Assembly (NCBI GenBank): GCA_028679855.1
Contig: JAJRAP010000075.1
Location: 1 to 21,735, forward strand
Origin: Candidatus Methanoperedens sp.
Lineage (GTDB): Archaea > Halobacteriota > Methanosarcinia > Methanosarcinales > Methanoperedenaceae
Reading direction: 5' to 3'
DNA: 21,735 bases
The translations under genes were made by a program, and so were the position numbers. Below, piece after piece: positions 14,918 through 21,735 of this stretch. The notes below the pieces were generated by a model, which was not told where the DNA came from, did no database searches, and worked only from the letters and a program-made list of their open reading frames with translations. The stretch's first letter is position 1; each line of letters opens with the position of its first letter.

Positions 14918-16597
14918 ATGACCGAAAGAGCCCAGGTAGGTATTAAAAAGCCTGAAGTCAAGAGAGCAAACAGGGCTTCTCAAACGCAACGGACCTCTCA
15001 ATCCATTCGCTCGCCTGTAGAACAAATCCTGTTACTTCAAAGAACTATCGGGAACCAGACTGTGGGAAGGCTGATTAAGTCATGGGCTTTGCATGCCAAG
15101 CTCAGAATCGGGCAACCTGGCGACATATACGAGCAGGAGGCTGACCGGGTGGCTGAGCAGATGATGCGGATGCCTGAGCCGAAGGCGGTTTCAGGCAAGA
15201 CCCCGGATAATCCTGTCCAGCGCGCGTGTATGAAGTGTTCGGGTCGGCGCCTGCCGGAAGAGGAAGAAGTCCTTCAGCCCAAAGGAGTCTTGGGCTCGGC
15301 TCCAGAAATTACGCCGGATATGGAGGAAAGTATCAATGCTGCCAGGGGTAGCGGTCAGCCTTTGCCTGAATCTGTGCGCGCTTTCTTCGAGCCGCGCTTC
15401 GGGTATGACTTCAGTGCGGTGAGAGTGCATACGGATGCAAAGGCAGCGGAGGTGGCGCGGAGAGTGGATGCGCGGGCGTTCACGGTTGGGCGCGATATAG
15501 TGTTTGGCGCGGGGGAGTATGCGCCGGAGATAAGCAAAGGACAGAGGTTGCTGGCGCATGAACTGACCCATATGGCGCAACAAGAGGTCATACGACGTCC
15601 AACGATACAACGTTATGGAACGCCCATTCCCACCGTTACCAATCCGACCGTGACCACGATGCGCCAGTTTATTGATCTGGTGCGGCGTGTGGAGGCCGCT
15701 AACCCAGGACGCACGGCTCTGCAAGTGGCGCAGATGATTATGAGATCCAAGTATCACTCTACGGGCTTCGATTGGTTACTTCCCTCTACAGCTTCAACTA
15801 GCGGAGTCGCAGCAGGCCCAGGAGTGACCGCGGGGGATGTAACGACCTTGTCGGGCGAGTTCACGGTTACCTTACCTCAAGGCGGCGAGTCAGATCCTTC
15901 CCACATAGTAACCGCGATAGTTGCCAATGCCGAAACACAAGCTCCTGGGGCTGGAGGAACTGGTGGTATAGCCGGCAGGCTGGTCGCGAACCTCCCATCA
16001 GGTCTCTCTCAATTGGATGTGGCAAGCTGGGCTGGAGATCCAGGCAGCGCCGCGGCAGAATGGATGACGGCGCATCCCCATCCAAACGGCGGCACAACCA
16101 TGCAGAATTATATGGATGAATACTCACCAGAATTTGATCTGATTGGCGATGTGGATGGCGTCGCGATGACTTCAACATCCTCATCTTTTGGGTTTGTTTT
16201 CAATGCTGCTCAGCCTCTATCTGATAATCTGGAACGATTCTATTTTCCATCGGCGCCACGCGAAGGAAAGAATCGTCGCTATCACACTTTCTGCGCCGTG
16301 CTAGGTTTTTCACTTGAGCCGGATGGCGTCACTTTATCCAACAGCGCCACCACGGCCATTGACAATCGTATCCATTCGTTTGCAGATTGGTTTATTGCTA
16401 ACGATCCTAACATCCAGACCTGGATGCAACTGAACTCACCGCCCCCTGTTGCCGGAGGAGGATTGGGCGGAATGTCTACCATTCCAACATACAACCCAAT
16501 CTGGGGGGAGTGGATAAGACGTGCCAATGACTGGCGTTGGTTTTCTCAAAAATTCCGCACTTTCGTGCAACGTAATCTGACGGCAGAAGGCCCCTGA
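14918..16597 (+). CDS. DUF4157 effector with unrecognised C-terminal domain
   Basis: 559 residues; GGAG lies 7 nt before the ATG, 19 nt after the previous stop. Shared leader at about 33-85, then a linker with CMKC and an acidic EEEEV stretch. DUF4157 follows at about 130-220 (FFEPRFGYDFSAVRVHTD, HELTH at H214/H218). Residues 230-559 are not recognised. They begin with a helical part (MRQFIDLVRRVEAANPG), followed by a conserved-looking core (FDWLLPS, LSGEFTVTLPQGG, DPSHIVTAIVANAE) and a C-terminus rich in Trp, Tyr and Phe (IWGEWIRRANDWRWFSQKF). The SHIV and HPHPNGG segments could hold metal or catalytic residues. Presumed cargo by its N-terminus; activity unknown. No partner ORF follows. The TGA stop directly precedes the second copy of the 24-nt repeat. 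Confidence 0.78.
   Translation: MTERAQVGIKKPEVKRANRASQTQRTSQSIRSPVEQILLLQRTIGNQTVGRLIKSWALHAKLRIGQPGDIYEQEADRVAEQMMRMPEPKAVSGKTPDNPVQRACMKCSGRRLPEEEEVLQPKGVLGSAPEITPDMEESINAARGSGQPLPESVRAFFEPRFGYDFSAVRVHTDAKAAEVARRVDARAFTVGRDIVFGAGEYAPEISKGQRLLAHELTHMAQQEVIRRPTIQRYGTPIPTVTNPTVTTMRQFIDLVRRVEAANPGRTALQVAQMIMRSKYHSTGFDWLLPSTASTSGVAAGPGVTAGDVTTLSGEFTVTLPQGGESDPSHIVTAIVANAETQAPGAGGTGGIAGRLVANLPSGLSQLDVASWAGDPGSAAAEWMTAHPHPNGGTTMQNYMDEYSPEFDLIGDVDGVAMTSTSSSFGFVFNAAQPLSDNLERFYFPSAPREGKNRRYHTFCAVLGFSLEPDGVTLSNSATTAIDNRIHSFADWFIANDPNIQTWMQLNSPPPVAGGGLGGMSTIPTYNPIWGEWIRRANDWRWFSQKFRTFVQRNLTAEGP
15128..15177 (+). repeat. 50-nt near-identical leader cassette, copy 2
   Basis: Partner of 13711-13760, with one mismatch over 50 bases; lies at the end of the leader module of the last effector. 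Confidence 0.85.
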
Positions 16598-16621
16598 TTA
16601 TACTTTGAGATGGAACGGATT
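16598..16621 (+). repeat. 24-nt intergenic repeat, copy 2
   Basis: Begins immediately after the stop of the last effector; 21 of 24 bases match 10370-10393. Here it is separated by about 80 nt from the repeat end at 16702, whereas in copy 1 the two abut. Confidence 0.5.
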
Positions 16622-16701
16622 GAAAGTGATATAATTTTAAAAAATCGTCGCATAGTCCCAATGGTAAAGTCATGTTTTTCAAGACCCAGACAAATATAGA
16701 T

Positions 16702-16729
16702 ATCAGGTCATGAAATGTAGGACACTACC
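16702..16729. repeat. IS/MITE-like end sequence, second locus
   Basis: Starts ATCAGGT and ends TAGGACACTACC, like 10394-10419. Its reverse complement (GGTAGTGTCCTACATTTC...) also matches the left end at 10203. It lies in the 282-nt convergent spacer between the last effector and cdhC. With the element at 10203-10419 it brackets the second effector block. Confidence 0.45.
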
Positions 16730-16877
16730 TAATTTTCGGGCATACTCATACTGCAGATTCACTGAAGCATCTGAAATTATCAAACAAATAGAGCCTTTGA
16801 CAAGTGAGATTGGCTATGGCGAGAGGTACAAAGTGCGAAGCGCTCTTATGGATATGCGCAGTCGTTCAAGAATTTGA
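16710..16877 (+). pseudogene. Short ORF, possible 3' remnant of a truncated gene
   Basis: 55 codons ending 3 nt before the convergent cdhC stop. The first seven codons lie in the repeat end at 16702-16729, so the ATG is probably fortuitous. The part after it (EASEIIKQIEPL, YGERYKVRSALMDM) has protein-like composition and could be the tail of a gene cut by the element. Not recognised, and it may be chance. I see nothing else in the 16598-16879 spacer apart from the repeats. Confidence 0.25.
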
Positions 16878-16879
16878 AT

Positions 16880-18298
16880 CTATATACGCTTTAATACGAT
16901 CCTGTCAATCGTGATCTTAGCGTTCTTAAGAGTGATCTTCACACCCTCGCCGGCTCCGAACTGCATCTGTGGCATCGCCGGCATTCCAGGTGGCATCGTC
17001 ATAGTGGGCGCGGGAACTGACCAGCCGGGCGCCGATGCAGCCATCCTTCCTGCTTCTTCAGACGCCGCTTCGGCAGCCGCTTCTTCCTTCCTCCATCTTT
17101 GCGTTACAGGATGCTGCTTTTTCTCAAGGAAATCGCGCAGTGTCTTGAGGTCGTTCACCTCATCTTGAGTGGGAACCTTGTCAGCAAGCTCGGGCGGGAT
17201 ATCAGCTTTTATTTTCTCTTTCAGGTTCTTGGGCATCCACACCACCCGGTTCCATCCCCCGTCAGGTTGTATGAACTTGGGCGAGCGGAAGTAGTTCACC
17301 CCGATGCCCAGGAAACCTATTATCTGCTTGCCTCCTCCCGTCTGTCCCGCCATCGTGGAGAACGCAAGACCATTAGGGGTAGTACCCGTATAGTCCCTGT
17401 CAACCCATCCAATGCCATCCACTTCAGGGATGTAAAAGCCTACGACCTCAAAGCATCCACAGCTTGTATGCGGGTACTCAAAGAACGAATGTATCTTGAT
17501 GCGGGAGTATTCTCCGCCCGACAGAGCCACGGCTTTCTCGTTGACACCCGAATATTCCCCGCCTTCCTTATCAATTATCTCGCCTTTCGGGATGACGAAC
17601 TGCGGACCCTCAGGGTCAACTTTCGCCGCCGCGCGCCCGTCAAACCAGTTGATAGCGCCGCATAAGGATATCCTGTCAGGTGTGACAACGCAAACATTGG
17701 TAGGGGCAAAGCTCTGGCACAGCGTGCAGCCATAGAACACGTCAACGTCCTCGTCATGAAGACCCCGTGTGCGTGCGTCCCTGGCATCGTACACCTTCAA
17801 AGCCTCAGCCCTCTGCTTCTCAACTTCCTCCGGGTCAGTGATGTATGTCGCATCTATTTTCTCGATGAAAGGAAGTTCGTTCTTGAACAGCATCATTGTT
17901 GCTTTTGCTATCTGCTCGAATGATTTAAGACCTTTTTTTATCGCATCCTTATTGATCCGTACCCAGACATCATATCTCTGGTTAAGGTGCATGTAGCCCT
18001 GTATATAATTCTGGAAATCATGATTTCGCCTCTCCACTATAGCTTCCAGGTCAGGTTCTACCAGTTTTCCTGCGATGCGGTAAATCATCGCATAGGGGTA
18101 GCGCGACCCCTCCTTCATAGCGGAAATATCCGGTCCTATGAGTGTAAATTTACCATCCTCTATCTCATCTGATCCCACAGCCCTCACAAGCTCAAATCCC
18201 CGAGACTTGGGACCTGCGAGTTCAACGAACATATCATCTTTTCGTACGCGTTCACCCTCGAACATGGGTGATATTTCAAAGGGAAATTCGTTTGCCAT
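16880..18298 (-). CDS. cdhC: ACDS/CODH complex beta subunit, acetyl-CoA synthase
   Basis: 472 residues; AGGAT lies about 8 nt before the ATG. This subunit makes or cleaves the acetyl C-C and C-S bonds at the Ni-containing A cluster, joining CO, a methyl group from the corrinoid protein and CoA. The A-cluster cysteines are visible: C191 and C194 (YGCTLCQSFAPTNVC), C203, C213, C280 and C282 (PHTSCGCFE). The length fits the archaeal form, which lacks the N-terminal CODH-binding domain of bacterial AcsB. The C-terminal part has the Met/Pro/Gly-rich linker (MTMPPGMPAMPQM) before a short final segment. It is the last gene of cdhABC, 18 nt after cdhB. The cytoplasmic complex serves CO2 fixation, or acetate or methyl oxidation. 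cdhD and cdhE, often next in such operons, are absent here. Confidence 0.96.
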   Translation of the reverse strand: MANEFPFEISPMFEGERVRKDDMFVELAGPKSRGFELVRAVGSDEIEDGKFTLIGPDISAMKEGSRYPYAMIYRIAGKLVEPDLEAIVERRNHDFQNYIQGYMHLNQRYDVWVRINKDAIKKGLKSFEQIAKATMMLFKNELPFIEKIDATYITDPEEVEKQRAEALKVYDARDARTRGLHDEDVDVFYGCTLCQSFAPTNVCVVTPDRISLCGAINWFDGRAAAKVDPEGPQFVIPKGEIIDKEGGEYSGVNEKAVALSGGEYSRIKIHSFFEYPHTSCGCFEVVGFYIPEVDGIGWVDRDYTGTTPNGLAFSTMAGQTGGGKQIIGFLGIGVNYFRSPKFIQPDGGWNRVVWMPKNLKEKIKADIPPELADKVPTQDEVNDLKTLRDFLEKKQHPVTQRWRKEEAAAEAASEEAGRMAASAPGWSVPAPTMTMPPGMPAMPQMQFGAGEGVKITLKNAKITIDRIVLKRI

Positions 18299-18316
18299 TT
18301 TTTTATCCTGCCTGTT

Positions 18317-18859
18317 TTATCTTTTTGGTAACTCCTTAATAACTTCATCAAGCGCTGCTATGAAAACATCATCCTTGAGATTTCCGAATGACATGTCTGC
18401 ATTCGGGTGATAATACCTGTCTATTGATATCACCTTGATATTCGAGAAATTCTTGAGCGCAGATATAGCCTGCGATGCATAATAATACGTTATCCCGAAG
18501 AACACGACAAGGTCATAGTTTCCTTTTCCATCAAGTCCCTTCCATTCGGGGTCGCAGAGATATGGTGCCAGAGCATGCATATTAATATAGTGGACATCGA
18601 CTCCTTTATCCCCAAGGGATGTATAGGCGTTCCCGACTGCAGCTATCTGGATTCCCGCTTGTCCTATCGCTACAGCCCTTGCAAGCACATCCTTATCGTG
18701 TACCTCAGAACCAACAATCAGGAGCGGTCTCTTTGCTCTTGCGAGCATCTTTCCTGGCACTGCCGGCATGACAGCCCTTGCCATCTTCGGTCCCGGGACG
18801 TTCCCGGTGTCGAATGGAACTGCCGATCGGGTCGTGTCTATGACCTTTTCTGCAGTCAT
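18317..18859 (-). CDS. cdhB: ACDS/CODH complex epsilon subunit
   Basis: 180 residues from the ATG at 18859, whose ATGA overlaps the cdhA stop and which has a good Shine-Dalgarno site; the longer reading from GTG at 18877 is less likely. CdhB is the archaeal partner of CdhA in the alpha2-epsilon2 CODH component; it has a Rossmann-like FAD/nucleotide-binding-type fold and is thought to assist electron transfer. Seen: [20 protein letters not shown], an [13 protein letters not shown] turn, [20 protein letters not shown] and [20 protein letters not shown]. Length is normal. Its presence marks the operon as archaeal. Confidence 0.94.
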   Translation of the reverse strand: MTAEKVIDTTRSAVPFDTGNVPGPKMARAVMPAVPGKMLARAKRPLLIVGSEVHDKDVLARAVAIGQAGIQIAAVGNAYTSLGDKGVDVHYINMHALAPYLCDPEWKGLDGKGNYDLVVFFGITYYYASQAISALKNFSNIKVISIDRYYHPNADMSFGNLKDDVFIAALDEVIKELPKR

Positions 18860-21231
18860 TTCTTGGTCTCCTTGCACAGACGGGGGACATTTGTAGGCTG
18901 GAACGATACATCCACTTTGCGCAGCGGTCCTTCAGTGATCTTTTTCTTTTCCCAGTCTATCTTCCATCCCTTTTCCTCCAGAAGCTTTAGTAGCTGTTCG
19001 CGCTTGGCTACAGGAAGGTCATGTTCGCTTCGCACATATACATGCCAGTCGTCAGGCATCTTTTTAAGATACTTCTCGCTCAGTTCGATATAATGTGTGA
19101 GTTTGATAGCCCTTCCTAAGCTGTTATCGCTTGGTCTGAAGCACAGCTTAGCCAGCAGCGGCATCAGTTCATCCTTCGTCTCAGCTGTTATCAAAAGATG
19201 CTCTGGCGCAGGTTCGACGTTGATTATTGAGCCGTCCCTTGCGTCCAGCACGTTCCAGTCATCTTTCCTGTAAGGTTTTCCGATAAAGGCGCGCCTGTAC
19301 TTTGTGCCGTGAGGTCCGAGAACAACAGGGATGCCAAGTCTGTTGCAGCCTGTGGCGATAGAAAAGGCTTTCTGGGAGTAGGCACCCCATGCTATCCCGA
19401 CCGCTCCAACACGGTTTAGCACGTAATCGGCTATCTCTTCCCAGTTGCCTTTTGTCTTTCTCCCCGCGAAAATGGAGGCGACTTTTATCGTTGTCGCGGC
19501 GATATGCGCATTAGATACGCAAGAGCCAGTGTTCAGCAGATTTCCTTTGATGAACCTTCCTGGGTAGCGCTCATAAAGCGTCTTTCCTTCCTTATCCTTA
19601 TACATCCCGATATCCATTGCAGCGCAACCAGAAGAAATAATAATGTAACTGCGCTGTATCATCTCTTCCACAACGTCATACACATCCTTAGTGCCGTCCG
19701 GATAATTGCAGCATCCAACAAAAGCAAGCACTCCTGGCGTGGTGCCAAGCACAAGATTTCTGCCCTCCTCACGTATCTCAGGGTCGCCTATCTGTCCTCT
19801 TCCTATTCTTACCTTGCCTTTTTCTTCGCGTATCACGCGCTGGGCAGCTTTTTCGATGACGTTCAGCACAGGAATATCCGCAGGGCAACTGTAATCGCAT
19901 CTTCCGCAACCCACACATTTGTCATGGAGCACTTCGAACTGCGTGAGGTCGCCATTTACGGCAGCTGCCATTGCATCTGCGATAGGCAGACCCTGTGGGC
20001 AGTCGCGTGTGCACTGAAGGCATTTTGTGCATTTTGCCACAAGTTTCTTGAATTCCTCATCATCCGGGAGCGCGGTAAGCCCTTTGGCTTTCCTTATCGG
20101 CCCCATCTTCATGGCAAGTTTTGGAACCAATTCCCCTACCTTTTCGGGGTCAAGTATCAATGCACCTGCCTGTTTTCCGCTTACAAGATCTTGTATGATC
20201 GCATCAATGCTGTCATTTGACCTCTCAGGCAGACCGAGTGTGATTTTTTCATTGGTGGCTATTACTGGAATATGGAGTTCTTTTGCTTCCTTCAAAATAT
20301 CTGCTCGAACACACTGCTCATCAGTAACGAGCACATCTGGTATGCCTGAGCGGATATATTTCAATTCCTTGCTCATTGAGCCTATGATTTTAGCAGTCCT
20401 GTTGTAGCGGGTCATCTCGTGGGCTGTGCAGCACAGTCCAGCTATCTCTATTTTATCAAAAAGACCGTTACTGTCCATGTAATCAAGAATGTACGCGGGT
20501 GCAGCGATGTTGTGCCCAATGCATATCACAACAGGTTTTTTGGGATCAAGTATCCCCATTCCTATCTCTGCCAATGGCGCTTTTTCATCTGATTTAGGGA
20601 AACCCAGACATGATATTTGTAGTATATCCGCCACTTCCATTCCCAGATGGTCAAGCATGCCTGCATGAAGGGTCTTGGATTCAAAATCACGTGCTGAGCC
20701 TTCCTGTCCTGTATGGGTGACAGCGATAAGCTGGGTCAACTGCTCTTCGATGTACTCAAGCACTGGTAGAAAATCACCTATGGTCTGCGGCTGGATGCCC
20801 ATTATGGTCTCGGTAAGCGGAGCTTTCAGATTGCTTGGACCCACGTCTATGGGATGGTCTTTGCCGTATTTTTTAATAAAATAGTTGAAAAGATGACGTC
20901 CATGGGCAGTATGGCACGCTGCTCCTGTTATGCATATTCTCAGCGCTTCTCGTGCAGACTGCCCTTCAAGGTCGATCCCGCATGCGCCTTCTTTGTTGCC
21001 TGTCAGGTCGCATTTCCCGTACGTGCAGTAATCGCACATGTCGCTCGTTGGCGTATATGCAGGGTTGTACCTGTCGAGGATCCGGTAGTCCCAGTTCCGC
21101 AGACTGATAATATCAGGTCTTGGGGTGGGTCCTTCGGCTTCGAGTTGCGCCTCCTCCTCACCTATCGCGCCAATATTTATCTGGACATTCTCCAATCCTT
21201 CTATTACAAATTTTCCCTTCTTAACTATCAT
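18856..21231 (-). CDS. cdhA: ACDS/CODH complex alpha subunit, Ni-Fe-S carbon monoxide dehydrogenase
   Basis: 791 residues. Interconverts CO and CO2 at the Ni-Fe-S C cluster and passes electrons through Fe-S clusters to ferredoxin. Near the N-terminus C66, C69, C74 and C84 ([10 protein letters not shown]...GACG) provide the B/D-cluster set. Residues 401-449 are the archaeal ferredoxin-like insert with two 4Fe-4S motifs ([12 protein letters not shown] and [12 protein letters not shown]). C-cluster candidates include H240 (GHN), C267/C268 (GLCCTAH), C307 (DEQCVRAD), C507/C508, C536 (SSGCAAMD) and C571 (TGSCVSN). Length is typical for archaeal CdhA. First gene of cdhABC; its stop overlaps cdhB. 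The Shine-Dalgarno sequence is weak, but the N-terminus ([14 protein letters not shown]) fits the family. Confidence 0.96.
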   Translation of the reverse strand: MIVKKGKFVIEGLENVQINIGAIGEEEAQLEAEGPTPRPDIISLRNWDYRILDRYNPAYTPTSDMCDYCTYGKCDLTGNKEGACGIDLEGQSAREALRICITGAACHTAHGRHLFNYFIKKYGKDHPIDVGPSNLKAPLTETIMGIQPQTIGDFLPVLEYIEEQLTQLIAVTHTGQEGSARDFESKTLHAGMLDHLGMEVADILQISCLGFPKSDEKAPLAEIGMGILDPKKPVVICIGHNIAAPAYILDYMDSNGLFDKIEIAGLCCTAHEMTRYNRTAKIIGSMSKELKYIRSGIPDVLVTDEQCVRADILKEAKELHIPVIATNEKITLGLPERSNDSIDAIIQDLVSGKQAGALILDPEKVGELVPKLAMKMGPIRKAKGLTALPDDEEFKKLVAKCTKCLQCTRDCPQGLPIADAMAAAVNGDLTQFEVLHDKCVGCGRCDYSCPADIPVLNVIEKAAQRVIREEKGKVRIGRGQIGDPEIREEGRNLVLGTTPGVLAFVGCCNYPDGTKDVYDVVEEMIQRSYIIISSGCAAMDIGMYKDKEGKTLYERYPGRFIKGNLLNTGSCVSNAHIAATTIKVASIFAGRKTKGNWEEIADYVLNRVGAVGIAWGAYSQKAFSIATGCNRLGIPVVLGPHGTKYRRAFIGKPYRKDDWNVLDARDGSIINVEPAPEHLLITAETKDELMPLLAKLCFRPSDNSLGRAIKLTHYIELSEKYLKKMPDDWHVYVRSEHDLPVAKREQLLKLLEEKGWKIDWEKKKITEGPLRKVDVSFQPTNVPRLCKETKK
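18867..18873 (-). promoter_or_regulatory. Shine-Dalgarno site fixing the cdhB start
   Basis: On the minus strand AAGGAGA lies 7 nt before the ATG at 18859, inside the end of cdhA. It supports ATG 18859 over the upstream GTG at 18877. Confidence 0.75.
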
Positions 21232-21295
21232 ATAATTTACCGCTGCTGTTATTTGAAATTCGCTTTCAGTTCAAGAACGACGTCAACCCCTAATT

Positions 21296-21303
21296 CATAT
21301 TAA
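21296..21303 (-). promoter_or_regulatory. Candidate TATA box upstream of cdhA
   Basis: TTAATATG on the minus strand, about 65 nt before the cdhA start, within the 153-nt AT-rich gap between the decayed reductase gene and cdhA. The distance would give a leader of roughly 40 nt. No strong BRE is visible; related cdh operons can have longer leaders. Confidence 0.3.
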
Positions 21304-21384
21304 GGTACTTAAACATTATCATATTTGTCATTATCATCCATTATATTTTTTATTTGTTTATCCTGAAATTTGCTACGCAGTTAA

Positions 21385-21735
<351 letters not shown>

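Noticed and set aside
15191..15757. 188-codon minus-strand open frame
   Set aside because: Antisense to the DUF4157 part of the last effector, which has clear family motifs.
16598..16879. Possible tRNA or ncRNA in the convergent spacer
   Set aside because: No cloverleaf arms or conserved T-loop could be found; only repeats and a doubtful short ORF are visible.
16866..16879. Hairpin TTCAA/TTGAA as a cdhC terminator
   Set aside because: The stem is only five AT-rich pairs and no T-run follows on the minus strand.
19504..20220. 238-codon plus-strand open frame inside cdhA
   Set aside because: Fully antisense to the well-supported cdhA; it results from codon bias of that gene, and its translation has no protein-like motif.

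Overview
The window reads as archaeal DNA. The minus strand of the right third carries cdhA, cdhB and cdhC, in the order used by the acetyl-CoA decarbonylase/synthase (ACDS) complex of methanogens and anaerobic methanotrophs. The separate epsilon subunit (CdhB) is an archaeal hallmark. A Methanosarcinales-type organism such as an ANME-2 or Methanoperedens-like archaeon fits best. This is inference from gene families, not from any search.

Positions 1-10206 (+) hold the distal part of what looks like an extracellular contractile injection system (eCIS, a phage-tail-like particle). In order they are: a tail/baseplate protein of the TIGR02242 type (5' end outside the window); a 1161-residue fibre-like protein with an invasin-like Ig domain and six carboxypeptidase-regulatory-like repeats; a PqqD-radical SAM-SPASM maturase; a DUF4157 effector; a small partner ORF; and an M36/fungalysin-like zinc peptidase. 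Genes overlap by 4 nt or lie 13-40 nt apart, so they are probably co-transcribed.

Positions 10203-10419 are a gene-free spacer with degenerate inverted-repeat ends. After it comes a second block (10439-16597, +): a large DUF4157 effector with peptidoglycan-binding, OmpA-like and aspzincin-like modules; a small partner ORF; an effector that keeps the DUF4157-type leader but has a lytic-transglycosylase-like domain instead of the DUF4157 domain; and a fourth effector with DUF4157 and an unrecognised C-terminus. A copy of the same repeat end lies beyond this block (16702-16729), so related repeats bracket it.

Four proteins share an N-terminal module of about 65 residues (LLQRTIGN...AKLRIGxPGDxYEQEADRVAEQVM), which I read as the eCIS cargo signature. 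Their C-termini differ. Several recognisable C-terminal modules act on or bind peptidoglycan, which such archaea lack, so the likely targets are neighbouring bacteria. The radical SAM enzyme between fibre and effectors suggests that a component of the particle or cargo is post-translationally modified.

The right third (16880-21231, -) is the cdhABC operon, convergent with the effector block; cdhD and cdhE are not downstream. Beyond it, at the window edge, is a decayed FabG-type reductase gene with an internal deletion, a frameshift and a missing C-terminus. I found no rRNA, tRNA or CRISPR array, and no gene-free stretch exceeds about 300 bases.
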